A stretch of 64,000 nucleotides of DNA from Caballeronia sp. INDeC2. Its GTDB lineage: Bacteria; Pseudomonadota; Gammaproteobacteria; Burkholderiales; Burkholderiaceae. This document shows, piece after piece, positions 8,968 through 18,319 of this stretch; positions within the stretch are counted from its first letter, which is position 1; the number at the start of each line of letters is the position of its first letter. The notes under the pieces are model-generated. The model saw only the letters and a program-made list of their open reading frames with translations, made no database searches and was not told the DNA's origin. The stretch is taken from contig NZ_JALQDG010000003.1 of the NCBI RefSeq assembly GCF_023631325.1, positions 434,001 to 498,000 of the forward strand. The letters run 5' to 3'. Made by a program: the position numbers and the translations under genes.

Positions 8968-9690
8968 ATGACTACGCAAATACTTGTCGTCGACGACGAC
9001 GCCGAACTGCGCGACCTTCTGCGCGACTATCTGGTCCGGCAGGGCATCGAAGTGTCGGTGCTGCATGACGCCGGTGGACTCGAACGCCGCATCGAACGCG
9101 AGCGGCCCGATCTCATCGTGCTCGATCTGATGATGCCGGGTGTCGACGGGCTGACTGCGCTCAAACAGTTGCGCGCGTCCGGCGACGATATCCCGGTCAT
9201 CATGCTGACCGCGCGCGCGGACGACGTGGACCGGATCGTCGGCCTCGAACTGGGCGCGGACGATTACCTCGGCAAGCCGTTCAATCCGCGCGAACTGCTG
9301 GCGCGCGTGCAGGCCGTGCTGCGCCGCCGCCGCACGATTCCGTCCGCCGCGCCGGAGCAGCGCGAGCCGTATGCGTTCGGCCGCTTCCGGCTGGATTTTC
9401 AGTCGCGCACGCTGCAACAGGACGACAAGCCGCTGACGCTGTCCGGCAGCGAATTCGCTCTGCTCAAGATCTTCGTGAACAACCCGATGCGCACGCTCAC
9501 GCGCGAGCGCCTGCTCGAACTGCTGCACGGCCCGGAATACGACGGCACCGACCGCGGCATCGACGTGCAGGTCTGGCGCCTGCGCCGCATCCTGGAGACG
9601 GATCCTTCGGCGCCGCGCTTCATCCAGACGGTGCGGGGGCGCGGCTACGTGTTCGTGCCGGACGGCGAGCAAAATGCGCCGGGCAATTGA
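8968..9690 (+). CDS. OmpR-family response regulator
   Basis: 240 residues. The receiver domain has the acidic pocket (VVDDDAE), the phospho-acceptor aspartate in LIVLDLMMPG and the conserved lysine in LGKPFNPREL. A C-terminal winged helix follows (LTLSGSEFALLKIF ... VWRLRRILETD ... QTVRGRGYVF). It should bind DNA when phosphorylated by the overlapping kinase. The stop overlaps the kinase start by 17 bases, implying coupled translation. The divergent Spy-like gene is the obvious candidate target. Confidence 0.92.
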   Translation: MTTQILVVDDDAELRDLLRDYLVRQGIEVSVLHDAGGLERRIERERPDLIVLDLMMPGVDGLTALKQLRASGDDIPVIMLTARADDVDRIVGLELGADDYLGKPFNPRELLARVQAVLRRRRTIPSAAPEQREPYAFGRFRLDFQSRTLQQDDKPLTLSGSEFALLKIFVNNPMRTLTRERLLELLHGPEYDGTDRGIDVQVWRLRRILETDPSAPRFIQTVRGRGYVFVPDGEQNAPGN

Positions 9691-11014
9691 CACACTGTTC
9701 GGCCGGCTGGTCGTCATCGTCATCGGTATGCTGGTGCTGTCGCATGTTGCGTGGTTCGCGATCATCCGCTTCGAGCGGGACAACGTGCAGACGCGCTTCG
9801 CCGTGGAGGAAGCCGTTTTCCTCGTCGAAGCGGTTCGTCAGCACATTGCCAACACGCCCGATCAGCCTTTGCCGCCGCGCGTGCGGGTAGTTCCGCTCGC
9901 AAGTGCGGAGGTGCCGAAGCCGCCCGACGAGGACATGCCTCCGCCGTTGCAGCGCTTCGTCGAGGATTTGAAAGACCGTCTCCCCGACGGCACCGACGTG
10001 CGCCTGAACGATCCCGGCGGCCCGCCGAGCGTGTGGGTGCACGGCGTGAAGGATTCGGGCTGGATCGTCGTGCCGGTGCAGCCGCTGCGCCCGCCGCGCT
10101 CACGCGACCGCATGCTCGTGTGGCTCGCGCTGATCTTCTCGACGGCCGTGCTTGCCGCGCTGTTCGGCGCGTGGCAACTGCAATATCCGCTGCGCTCGCT
10201 CGCGCAGGCGGTCGGGCGCTTCGGGCGCGGCCAGCCGACGCCGCCGGTGCCCGAGCGCGGCCCGCGCGAGTTGCGGCAATTGACGCACGGTTTCAACCAG
10301 ATGGTCCGCGAAGTCTCGCAGACCGAGAGCGACCGCGCCGTGATGCTCGCGGGCGTCGCGCACGATCTCAAGACGCCGCTCGCGCGCCTGCGCCTGCGCG
10401 CCGAAATGATGGACGACGAAAAGATGCGCGACGGCGTCGTGCGCGACGTCGATTCCATGGCGCATATCGTCGATCAGTTCCTCGTGTTCGCGCACGATCG
10501 GCCGGACGGCAGCGAGCCGGTTCCCGTCGACGAACAATGCGAGCGGATCGCGCGGGCCTATCGCGCGGTGTCGCCGGGCGCGCAGCTGATTCGCCTGAAA
10601 CTCCAGGCCGGGCCGGCTTTCGCGCTGCCCGCGGCCACGCTCGACCGGCTGCTGTCGAACCTGCTCGACAACGCGCATGCGTACGGTGCGCCGCCGGTCG
10701 TCATCGAGACGCGGCGGGAAGCAAAGGGCTGGGTGTTGTCGGTGTCCGATCACGGCAAGGGCATCGAGCCGGACGATCTCATCAAGGCAAGCCGGCCGTT
10801 CGTGCGGCTCGATCCGGCGCGCGGCGGCAGTGGCCATAGCGGGCTCGGACTCGCCATCGTCGAGCGGCTCGCGCGGCGAGTGGGCGGTGAGTGCGAGATC
10901 GGCAATCGTGCCGAGGGCGGATTGCAGGTCGTGATGACCTTTCCGTTCGACATCGCCACGCAGCCGGTGGAAGAGCGCCGCACCGGCCCGCAGCACGAGG
11001 AGCGCGTGCTGTAG
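9674..11014 (+). CDS. EnvZ-type sensor histidine kinase
   Basis: 446 residues. A transmembrane helix at about 10-30, a periplasmic sensor segment, a second helix near 155-175 and a HAMP linker lead to the phospho-acceptor box (AGVAHDLKTPLARLRLR). The ATP-binding boxes are LSNLLDNAHAYG, HGKGIEP and GHSGLGLAIV. All catalytic elements are present. It is an inner-membrane partner of the upstream regulator; the signal is unknown, and the Spy-like neighbour points to envelope or metal stress. Confidence 0.92.
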   Translation: MRRAIDTLFGRLVVIVIGMLVLSHVAWFAIIRFERDNVQTRFAVEEAVFLVEAVRQHIANTPDQPLPPRVRVVPLASAEVPKPPDEDMPPPLQRFVEDLKDRLPDGTDVRLNDPGGPPSVWVHGVKDSGWIVVPVQPLRPPRSRDRMLVWLALIFSTAVLAALFGAWQLQYPLRSLAQAVGRFGRGQPTPPVPERGPRELRQLTHGFNQMVREVSQTESDRAVMLAGVAHDLKTPLARLRLRAEMMDDEKMRDGVVRDVDSMAHIVDQFLVFAHDRPDGSEPVPVDEQCERIARAYRAVSPGAQLIRLKLQAGPAFALPAATLDRLLSNLLDNAHAYGAPPVVIETRREAKGWVLSVSDHGKGIEPDDLIKASRPFVRLDPARGGSGHSGLGLAIVERLARRVGGECEIGNRAEGGLQVVMTFPFDIATQPVEERRTGPQHEERVL

Positions 11015-11045
11015 CGGCGCGCTCGATCGTCAACGGGGGGCGGCG

Positions 11046-11309
11046 TCAGTCGAACAGCGTGTCGAGCGCCGATGCCGCTTCGCTGTCCACCGTGTTGTAC
11101 GTCACCGTCGACGCCTCGAAGATGTAGTGCGTCGTGTACTTGCCGAGCCGCGAGAGGATCTCCTCCTGAATCACTTCGGGCGCGAGATCGATCTTCAGGA
11201 ACCACGCCGTCGACGAAAGCCGCGTCTGAAACGAGCCGTACTCGGCGAGCAGGTGGTCGAACGTTTCTGCGTCCTGATCCCGGCACACGATGACCAGATT
11301 TCCCTTCAT
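11046..11309 (-). CDS. Small conserved-looking protein of unknown function
   Basis: 87 residues, start chosen at 11309 because GGGAGA lies just upstream. The in-frame extension further upstream is antisense to other material and lacks a ribosome site. The protein is soluble, mixed alpha/beta, with no signal peptide (MKGNLVIVCRDQDAETFDH at the start). I do not recognise a family. It is convergent with the kinase gene with only a 31-base gap. Confidence 0.7.
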   Translation of the reverse strand: MKGNLVIVCRDQDAETFDHLLAEYGSFQTRLSSTAWFLKIDLAPEVIQEEILSRLGKYTTHYIFEASTVTYNTVDSEAASALDTLFD

Positions 11310-11419
11310 GCAATTCTCCCGATTCACGCCGGCGGCATGCGATTTCGAATATCGATGATACCTGCGCGATGCGTGCGCGTCGCGACATGCGCATGACCGT
11401 GCGATGTTCGATGCGCCGC

Positions 11420-13105
11420 TTACTTGCCCGCGAGCGTGTCTTCCGGGTGCCGCGTGGACGGACCGGGATCGGCGGGGCGCACTTCGCTGCGGTCGCGTCC
11501 GCGCGATTTCGCCTCGTATAGCGCGAGGTCGGCGCGCGAGAGAATCCATTCGAGCGCATCGTCCGATGCCAGCTCCGTGATGCCGATGGACACCGACAAC
11601 GCCGCATCGTCCGGCAGATGCGCGCAGTGCTCGTGATGGAAACGCTTTCTCAGACGCTCGAGCACGGCTTGCGCATCGGCGAGCGAAGTTTGCGGCAGCA
11701 GGATGCCGAATTCCTCGCCGCCGAGCCGGCCGATCGCATCGCTCGGACGAAGCTGCGCGCGGCACACTTCGACGAAATGCTCGAGCGCGCGGTCGCCCGA
11801 CGCGTGGCCGAAGCGATCGTTGATCTGCTTGAAGTGGTCGAGATCGGCGATCGCGACGGAAAGCGGCGTGCCGACCGAGCGTGCGAGCTCGACTTCATGA
11901 CGCAGCGTGTCCAGGAAGTAGCGCCGGGAGAGCGCGCCCGTGAGCGCGTCGTGGCGCGCTTCGGCCGAAAGGAGCGTATTGGCCGATTGCAACTGCTCGG
12001 CGAGATCGCGCGTCGCGCGGTGCAGGCGCCGCTCGCGCGAGTACGACGTGGCGATCACGATCGCGAGCGTCACGACGCCGAGCATCGTCAGAAACACGAG
12101 GAAGCGGTCGCGGCTGTGATTGCGGCTGATTTCCGGCCAGCTCGTCAGCGGATGGACGATATGCGCCGAAAGCCCCGAATTCAGCCCCGTGCGTTCGTCG
12201 TAGAGCGAGGGCACGTTGCTGCCGTTCGCGGCGTAAAAGGTCTGCGCGAGCGCGGGCGCGAGCCAGTGCTCGGACGCGCGCATCTGCTCGCCGATATGCG
12301 ACAGCCGCAGCTCCGGAAACGACTCGCGCCGATAATGCTCGATGCGCTCGCGCCCGGTCATGCGCGCGATGGGCGCATCGGGCATCGCTTCGTATTCGAG
12401 CCGGCCGTCGTGCGCCATCACGACGACGCCGTTTTCGTCGGTCACGAACGTGCCGGCGCGCGAGACCCAGTGTCGCAGCCGGTCGATGCTCACTTTGGCG
12501 ATCACCGCGCCGACCAGAATGCCGTCCTCGTAGGCGGGCGCGGCGATGAAGATGCCCGGCTCGCCGGAAAGACGCCCCACGCCGTACATCTCGACGAAGC
12601 CGCCGAGCAGCGCGCGCGCGACATAGCCGCGAGCGCTCATGTCGTAGCCGATGAAGCTGTCGTTGTCGGCTGCGTTGCTCGATGCAATGCAGAACCCTTT
12701 GTCGTTGACGAGCCAGATCGAGTCGAGGCCGGAGAAGCCCTGCGCGTCGTGCAGGAAGTGATTGACCTTCTCCAGCGCGGGGCGCGCGGTCAAGTCCTTG
12801 CGGCGTTCGAGTTCCGTCCCCGCCGGGTTCGAGGCATAATTCCGCGACTCCGCGAGCGCTCGCTGCGTGAGGTCCATCTGCGCGAGCGTCGCGGGAATGG
12901 CGCGCGACATTGCCAGATCGCTCGCGATGATCTGCGCCATGTTGTCGACGATGGACGCCGCCATCTGGCGCTCGGTGCGCACCGTCGACGTCATCTCCTG
13001 TTGTACCATTCGGTCCGACAACAAGCCGGCGGCAATCCAGCACGCGAATGCCAGCGCCGCGATGCCGAGCGTCGCGATCGCGCGGTGCAGGATGAGCTTG
13101 TTCAT
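11420..13105 (-). CDS. Membrane diguanylate cyclase with extracytoplasmic Cache sensor
   Basis: 561 residues. The first transmembrane helix is near 10-30, a large periplasmic Cache-type ligand domain follows (about 35-320), then a second helix and a C-terminal GGDEF domain with an intact active site (RLGGEEFGILLP). It should make cyclic di-GMP from GTP in response to an external small molecule. Start 13105 (MNKLILHR) is used because the helix follows directly; the longer frame adds an arginine-rich, non-conserved-looking leader. Confidence 0.88.
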   Translation of the reverse strand: MNKLILHRAIATLGIAALAFACWIAAGLLSDRMVQQEMTSTVRTERQMAASIVDNMAQIIASDLAMSRAIPATLAQMDLTQRALAESRNYASNPAGTELERRKDLTARPALEKVNHFLHDAQGFSGLDSIWLVNDKGFCIASSNAADNDSFIGYDMSARGYVARALLGGFVEMYGVGRLSGEPGIFIAAPAYEDGILVGAVIAKVSIDRLRHWVSRAGTFVTDENGVVVMAHDGRLEYEAMPDAPIARMTGRERIEHYRRESFPELRLSHIGEQMRASEHWLAPALAQTFYAANGSNVPSLYDERTGLNSGLSAHIVHPLTSWPEISRNHSRDRFLVFLTMLGVVTLAIVIATSYSRERRLHRATRDLAEQLQSANTLLSAEARHDALTGALSRRYFLDTLRHEVELARSVGTPLSVAIADLDHFKQINDRFGHASGDRALEHFVEVCRAQLRPSDAIGRLGGEEFGILLPQTSLADAQAVLERLRKRFHHEHCAHLPDDAALSVSIGITELASDDALEWILSRADLALYEAKSRGRDRSEVRPADPGPSTRHPEDTLAGK

Positions 13106-13835
13106 CGATCTCGGGCGCACTGGACTTTCACGCCGTACGCACGCTGAACGCGCCGCGCCGCCCGAGCGGTCCGGTCTGCGCGAAGCGGGCAAGGCGGGTG
13201 TGCGGATTGCAGCGCATCATGTCTACCGCTGTCCGGCGCTCGCTCCCGATGGCGCGGCAGGCATGGCTCAGGCGGTTTTTCGTCTCGGATCGGGCGTCTC
13301 GCATCGCATCGGCGCTCAAATTATTGTTCGTGATAAGCCAAGATTGGACGATGTTTTGCGCCGCCTATCAAGTGACTTCTGTCGGCGAGCGACGTGCGTC
13401 CCACACAACGGATGCGCGCCGCGCAAAAGCGCGCTTTGCCGGGCCGTCCGACGCGAACGCGCCGTAGCCACATTGAAAGGAAGCGAAGGCACGCGGGTGT
13501 GAGGCGCATCCGGCGCGCATCGTCCTTCATTTTGCCCGTGCCGTGCCGAAGAGCAACAGAAACATCGCAGGAATGGCGCGCCGGGCCGCATGAAGGTTGT
13601 GCCTGTCACACGGGTTGGTGTAGTGTCGCTCGGTTCAGCGCGGGGAAACGTCTGACGCGGCGACTGCCCGGCGCCGTCATGCGTGCTGAACGTGTCGTCC
13701 GTTCGACGGCCGCGTGCGTTGAGCATACGGTTGTTCCGGGCAAAGGCTTCTTGCCCGCCGGACGGCCCGTTCGCCGTCTCAAGCAACATCCCGCGTTCGC
13801 GCGGTCGGAACAAAGCCTTACGGGGAGGGCCTTGC
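13106..13835. other. Long intergenic region upstream of the double-permease ABC operon
   Basis: About 730 bases without a supported gene. Several short frames exist but none has a ribosome site, signal or recognisable motif. It presumably contains the promoter of the permease operon; I see no clear element. Confidence 0.45.
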
Positions 13836-15599
13836 ATGGAATTTGGTTTCAATCTGAATCGCACGGCGAACGCGTCGGCGTGGCGGATCCTGCCCAACCG
13901 CTGGGATTTCGTCGCCTTCCCGATGATCATCTGCATCATCGCGCTCGCCGCCGTCGGTTTTCACGAGACCCTGGCGCCGATCTCGACGCTGCAGACGCAG
14001 GCGATCTCGCTCGACCCCGCGAATCTTCCCGAATACGCGTTGCGCACGACCTTGCGCATGCTGCTGGCGATGGTCGCCTCGCTCATCTTCACGCTGGTCT
14101 ACGGCACGCTCGCGGCGAAGAGCCGGCGTGCGTCGATCGTGCTCGTGCCGATTCTCGACATCCTCCAGTCGGTGCCGGTGCTCGGCTACATCTCGTTTAC
14201 GGTGACGTTCTTCCTCGCGATGTTCCCCGGGCGCGTGATCGGCGCCGAATGCGCGGCGATCTTCGCGATCTTCACGAGCCAGGCGTGGAACATGACGTTC
14301 AGCTTCTATCAGTCGCTGCGCACGGTGCCGCGCGACCTGGACGAAGTCTCGCGCGGCTTTCACCTCACCAACTGGCAGCGCTTCTGGAAGCTCGAAGTGC
14401 CGTTTTCGATGCCGGGCCTCATCTGGAACATGATGATGTCGATGTCGGGCGGCTGGTTCTTCGTCGTCGCGTCCGAGGCGATCACGGTCGGCAACCGCAC
14501 GATCGTACTGCCGGGCATCGGCGCGTATCTGGCCGCGGCCATCGGCGAGCGTAATCTCAGCGCGATCGGCTGGGTGATCCTCGCGATGACCATCGTCATC
14601 CTGGCCTACGACCAGTTGATGTTCCGCCCGCTCGTCGCGTGGGCCGACAAGTTCCGCATGGAGAACACGAGCTCGGGCGACGAGCCGTCTTCGTGGCTGC
14701 TCGACCTGATCCGCCGCACGCGCCTGATTCACCGTCTGCTCGTGCCGGCGGGTTGGATTCTCGCGAAGCTGGCGCGGGTGCCGATCAAGCTGCCGTCGCT
14801 GCAAGGCGCGCTCGAAAACGTCGGCTTGCCGCTGCGCGCCAAGGCGCCGTCCACGCGCGCGGGCGATATCGCGTGGGGCACGGTCGTGCTGCTGATCACG
14901 GTGTTCGTCGTATGGAAAGTCGCGTCGTTCGTCGCGACCGGCGTGAGCTGGAGCGAAGTCGGCCATGTGTTCGTGCTCGGCTTCATCACGCTCTTGCGCG
15001 TGGTGGTGCTGATCGCGCTCGCATCGGTGGTGTGGGTGCCGATCGGCGTGCTGATCGGCCTGCGCCCGGCGCTCGCCGAAAAGATTCAGCCGCTCGCGCA
15101 GTTCCTCGCCGCGTTTCCGGCGAACTTGCTGTTTCCGGTGTTCGTCGTGGTGATCGTGCGCTGGAATCTGAACCCGGATATCTGGCTGTCGCCGCTCATC
15201 GTGCTCGGCACGCAGTGGTATATCCTCTTCAACGTGGTCGCGGGGGCATCCTCCTATCCGAACGACTATCGCGAGGCCGCGAGCAACTTCCAGATCCGCG
15301 GCTGGCAGTGGTGGAAGAAGTGCATGCTGCCGGGCATCTTTCCGTACTACATCACGGGCGCGATCACCGCTTCGGGCGGCGCTTGGAACGCCAGCATCGT
15401 CGCGGAAGCGGTGTCCTGGGGGAAGACGGAGGTCGTCGCGCACGGCCTCGGCGCCTTTATCGCCCAGACGACCGCGGCGGGCGACTATCCGAAGATCATT
15501 CTCGGCATCGCCGTGATGTCGCTGTTCGTCACGCTGTTCAACCGACTGTTGTGGCGCCCGCTATACGCCTATGCCGAAGCTAGACTCCGGCTGGATTGA
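13836..15599 (+). CDS. Fused double-domain ABC transporter permease (NitT/TauT type)
   Basis: 587 residues made of two permease modules in tandem (about 20-290 and 340-585). Each has an EAA-like loop: DLDEVSRGFHLTNWQRFWKLEVP in the first, REAASNFQIRGWQWWKKCM in the second. Most families use two separate copies or a homodimer. Start 13836 follows a GGGGAGGG ribosome site. The next gene, 12 bases on, is the ATPase. No substrate-binding protein is encoded nearby, so the cargo (anions such as nitrate, sulfonate or bicarbonate in related families) is unknown. Confidence 0.88.
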   Translation: MEFGFNLNRTANASAWRILPNRWDFVAFPMIICIIALAAVGFHETLAPISTLQTQAISLDPANLPEYALRTTLRMLLAMVASLIFTLVYGTLAAKSRRASIVLVPILDILQSVPVLGYISFTVTFFLAMFPGRVIGAECAAIFAIFTSQAWNMTFSFYQSLRTVPRDLDEVSRGFHLTNWQRFWKLEVPFSMPGLIWNMMMSMSGGWFFVVASEAITVGNRTIVLPGIGAYLAAAIGERNLSAIGWVILAMTIVILAYDQLMFRPLVAWADKFRMENTSSGDEPSSWLLDLIRRTRLIHRLLVPAGWILAKLARVPIKLPSLQGALENVGLPLRAKAPSTRAGDIAWGTVVLLITVFVVWKVASFVATGVSWSEVGHVFVLGFITLLRVVVLIALASVVWVPIGVLIGLRPALAEKIQPLAQFLAAFPANLLFPVFVVVIVRWNLNPDIWLSPLIVLGTQWYILFNVVAGASSYPNDYREAASNFQIRGWQWWKKCMLPGIFPYYITGAITASGGAWNASIVAEAVSWGKTEVVAHGLGAFIAQTTAAGDYPKIILGIAVMSLFVTLFNRLLWRPLYAYAEARLRLD

Positions 15600-15611
15600 G
15601 GACGAGTTCCG

Positions 15612-16967
15612 ATGCAGAACCTGAAAAATACGCAGACATCGGCGGGGCAGGGCTTTCAGCGCCCGCAAGGCACGCCTCCGCGACTTGGCGCGGAGATCCT
15701 GCGCGTGGCGAACGTCAGCCGCGGCTTCAACAAGACGCAGGGCGAACTGCTCGTGCTCGACGACGCAAATCTTTCGCTGCGCGAAGGGGAGATCGTCGGA
15801 TTGCTCGGGCGTTCGGGCTCGGGCAAGTCGACGCTCTTGCGCATCATCGCCGGGCTGATCGAGCCGACGGCCGGCGAAGTGACCTATCTGAACGAACCGT
15901 TGCGCGGCCCGGCGAAGGGCGTCGCGATGGTGTTCCAGACGTTCGCGCTGTTTCCGTGGCTAACCGTGCTGCAGAACGTGGAAGCCGGTCTCGAGGCGCA
16001 GGGCGTGGGTGCGCGGGAGCGTCGCGAACGCGCGCTGGCCGCGATCGACCTGATCGGTCTCGACGGCTTCGAAAATGCGTATCCGCGCGAGCTGTCGGGC
16101 GGCATGCGGCAGCGCGTGGGCTTCGCGCGGGCGCTCGTCGTCGATCCGACGCTGCTTCTGATGGACGAGCCGTTCTCCGCGCTCGACGTGCTGACCGCCG
16201 AAAACCTGCGCACCGATTTGCTCGATCTGTGGACGCAAGGGCGCATGCCGATCAAGTCGGTGCTGATCGTCACGCACAACATCGAGGAAGCGGTGTTCAT
16301 GTGTGACCGCATTCTGGTGCTGTCGTCGAATCCCGGTCGCGTGATGGCCGAGATCAAGGTGCCGTTCAAGCATCCGCGCAATCGTCTGGACCCGGCGTTC
16401 CGGCGTCTCGTCGACGATATCTACGCGAAAATGACCGCGCGTCAGATGGACGAAGCGAAGAAGAAGGGGCTCGAGCTCGGAAGCTGGCTGCCGTCGGTGT
16501 CGACCAACCTGATGGCGGGGCTCATCGAAACGCTCGCGGCCGAGCCGTATCACGGCCGCGCGGACATGCCGGAAATCGCGCGCACGCTGCATCTCGAGGT
16601 CGACGATCTCTTTCCGATCGCGGAAGTGCTGCAGCATCTGGGTTTCGCCGATGTGCGCGAAGGCGACATCTACCTCACGCCGCAAGCGCGCGTGTTCGCG
16701 GAGTTCGGGACGCAGGAGCGCAAGATGATGTTCGCGGAGCATTTGCTGCGGCATGTGCCGCTCGCCGCGCGGATCAAGAAGGTGCTGAACGAGCGGCCGG
16801 GACATCGCGCGCCGCGCGTGCGCTTCGAGCAGGAACTGGAAGACTTCCTCTCCGACAAGGCCGCGCAGGAGACGCTCGACGCGGTCATCGACTGGGGACG
16901 TTATGGGGAGATCTTCTCGTATAACGACCAGACGGAGATGCTGAGTCTGGAGGATGTGGAGGCTTGA
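15612..16967 (+). CDS. ABC transporter ATP-binding protein with C-terminal AAA-associated domain
   Basis: 451 residues, about 180 longer than a simple ATPase. Residues 30-270 form the nucleotide-binding domain: Walker A GRSGSGKST, signature LSGGMRQRV, Walker B LLLMDEPFSALD, switch His in LIVTHNIEE. Residues 290-450 match the AAA-associated C-terminal domain found on a NitT/TauT subgroup, including DLFPIAEVLQHLGFADV. It pairs with the fused permease upstream. The extra domain may sense cytoplasmic state; its role is not established. Confidence 0.88.
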   Translation: MQNLKNTQTSAGQGFQRPQGTPPRLGAEILRVANVSRGFNKTQGELLVLDDANLSLREGEIVGLLGRSGSGKSTLLRIIAGLIEPTAGEVTYLNEPLRGPAKGVAMVFQTFALFPWLTVLQNVEAGLEAQGVGARERRERALAAIDLIGLDGFENAYPRELSGGMRQRVGFARALVVDPTLLLMDEPFSALDVLTAENLRTDLLDLWTQGRMPIKSVLIVTHNIEEAVFMCDRILVLSSNPGRVMAEIKVPFKHPRNRLDPAFRRLVDDIYAKMTARQMDEAKKKGLELGSWLPSVSTNLMAGLIETLAAEPYHGRADMPEIARTLHLEVDDLFPIAEVLQHLGFADVREGDIYLTPQARVFAEFGTQERKMMFAEHLLRHVPLAARIKKVLNERPGHRAPRVRFEQELEDFLSDKAAQETLDAVIDWGRYGEIFSYNDQTEMLSLEDVEA

Positions 16968-16993
16968 GGGGAGTCGCTTCGGGCTGAATCGAG

Positions 16994-17026
16994 AGCGCGG
17001 TTGCCGGTGACGGCGCCGCGCTTTTT
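16994..17026 (+). terminator. Terminator of the double-permease ABC operon
   Basis: Seven-base stem AGCGCGG / CCGCGCT with a 15-nt loop and TTTTT, 27 bases after the ATPase stop. Confidence 0.7.
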
Positions 17027-17120
17027 CGTTGTCGCCGGCCGTTTGCTGAATGTTCGTGCGCCGCGTTGAATCGTAACGTTTTCGTCTTGTAACGCTACAC
17101 ACGCAGCATTCCGAGATGAG

Positions 17121-17321
17121 ATGGATTCATCGCGCTTGATACGGATGCTGCTGGACGACGGTATGGGAGCTCGTTCGCACTCGGGGCAGTCATGACCACT
17201 TTCGACACACAACCAAAGGCGGTCGCGTAACCGTGGTTCATCCGAATAAGACGTGGCGATCGGGACGGTCAGATCGGTCCTCAAAGGCGCCGGACTGTTC
17301 AACGGTCTGTATTCGTCGTAA
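17121..17321 (+). pseudogene. hicA: hicA mRNA-interferase toxin, frameshifted
   Basis: Read with two frame changes, the stretch gives a normal-length HicA of about 66 residues: MDSSRLIRMLLDDG in frame, then WELVRTRGSHDHFRHTTK after a +1 at about 17163, then VAIGTVRSVLKGAGLFNG back in the first frame after a missing G at about 17251. The catalytic-histidine motif GSHDHF is still readable. As it stands, translation stops soon after the first shift. The +1 and -1 cancel in frame but not in product. It lies 12 bases upstream of the equally broken hicB. Confidence 0.8.
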
Positions 17322-17333
17322 CGGAACCGGGCA

Positions 17334-17735
17334 ATGGAATTTGCCCTCGCGATTCATAAATATCCTGAGAGCTGCTACGGAGTGACCGTGCCCAGCGTGC
17401 CGGGCGTTTTTTCGGCCGGAGATACGATCCACGAAGCGATCGAAAACGCGAAGGAAGCCATTTTTTTGACATCGAGACGATCATCCAGGACGGCGCGGAA
17501 GTCTCGATCACGTCGCGAAGCATTGAGGAACTAATTGTCGACCCCGATATCGCCAGACGCCATCTGGGCCTACGTCGAAGTGGACCTGTCCAAGCTCGAT
17601 TCACGGCCGGAGCGCATCAACATCAGCCTGCCGCGATTCGTGTTGCACAAGATCGACAGCTATGTCGAAGCGCGCCACGGGACGCACAGCGGGTTCCTCG
17701 CGCGCGTCGCGCTGGAAGCGATCGCCAACGGCTGA
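17334..17735 (+). pseudogene. hicB: hicB antitoxin, frameshifted twice
   Basis: The first 42 residues match the HicB pseudo-RNase-H fold (YGVTVPSVPGVFSAGDTIHEA). One T appears to be missing from the T-run at 17461-17467, throwing the frame into a stop at 17532. The lost middle part (DIETIIQDGAEVS ... IEELIVDPDI) is readable in another frame. An extra base near 17559 restores the original frame for IWAYVEVDLSKL and a ribbon-helix-helix tail (RINISLPRFVLHKIDSYVE). The tail alone could still be made from a TTG at 17535, but I see no ribosome site for it. Confidence 0.8.
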
Positions 17736-17742
17736 CGTCATG

Positions 17743-17774
17743 AAAAAAGCGCGGTGTCCGCAAGGAAACCGCGC
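17743..17774 (-). terminator. Terminator of the lipoprotein gene pair
   Basis: Minus-strand stem GCGCGGT / ACCGCGC followed by TTTTTT (plus-strand A at 17743-17748), 23 bases past the stop of the second lipoprotein gene. Confidence 0.8.
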
Positions 17775-17797
17775 TCTTCCGAAGACCGGCCGGGAAA

Positions 17798-18319
17798 CTA
17801 CTGCAAGTTCCCCCAGCGCTCGACCGCAGGCTCCGCCGACGCCCATTTCCATCCGCTCGGCTGTTGGCAAGCCGTCGCGATGAACCACTCGGCGGGCGCT
17901 TTCGCATCGTCACCATCGACGACCGAGAACGCGAATTCCTTGCACGTCGCGAGCGCGCTGCTGAACTCGCGCAGCACGCGCACTTCGCCGTGACCGTTTT
18001 CGACAGGCAAAGTGTGTTTGACCTTCCAGGGCCGCGTCTCGCCGACCTGCGAGACGCCCGCCGTCACCGCGATCATGACCTGCTGATCCTGATGCAGCGA
18101 CTTGGTGATGCGCTTGACCGCCTCGTCGGTGGCGGCCTGCACTGCGATGCCCACGCCGAGGCCGATGGCCGGATTGGTCGTGAACGCGCCGGTCGCGATG
18201 CCGGCCGTCGCGCCCGCGGCGGCGCCGATCGACGCGCAACCGCTCATCGACACGCACGCGGCCGCGCCCGCCGCGATGAGCCCGAGGCGCAGCAGAGAAA
18301 CGTCGAGAGACAGCGTCAT
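17798..18319 (-). CDS. Lipoprotein of unknown function, paralogue of the upstream gene
   Basis: 173 residues. The N-terminal hydrophobic segment ends in a lipobox (VSMSGC), so export and lipid attachment are expected. A glycine/alanine-zipper stretch (GAAAGATAGIATGAF) may insert in a membrane. The C-terminus (WKWASAEPAVERWGNLQ) is nearly the same as that of the neighbour. Start 18319 overlaps the neighbour's stop by four bases (ATGA), a sign of coupled translation. I do not recognise a named family. Confidence 0.75.
   Translation of the reverse strand: MTLSLDVSLLRLGLIAAGAAACVSMSGCASIGAAAGATAGIATGAFTTNPAIGLGVGIAVQAATDEAVKRITKSLHQDQQVMIAVTAGVSQVGETRPWKVKHTLPVENGHGEVRVLREFSSALATCKEFAFSVVDGDDAKAPAEWFIATACQQPSGWKWASAEPAVERWGNLQ

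Noticed and set aside
13198..13467. An 89-codon frame in the long gap before the double permease
   Set aside because: No ribosome site, no domain, basic low-information translation; not supported as a gene.
13818..15443. 541-codon minus-strand open frame across the double permease
   Set aside because: Asp/Arg/His-rich shadow of a membrane protein gene; no ribosome site or domain.
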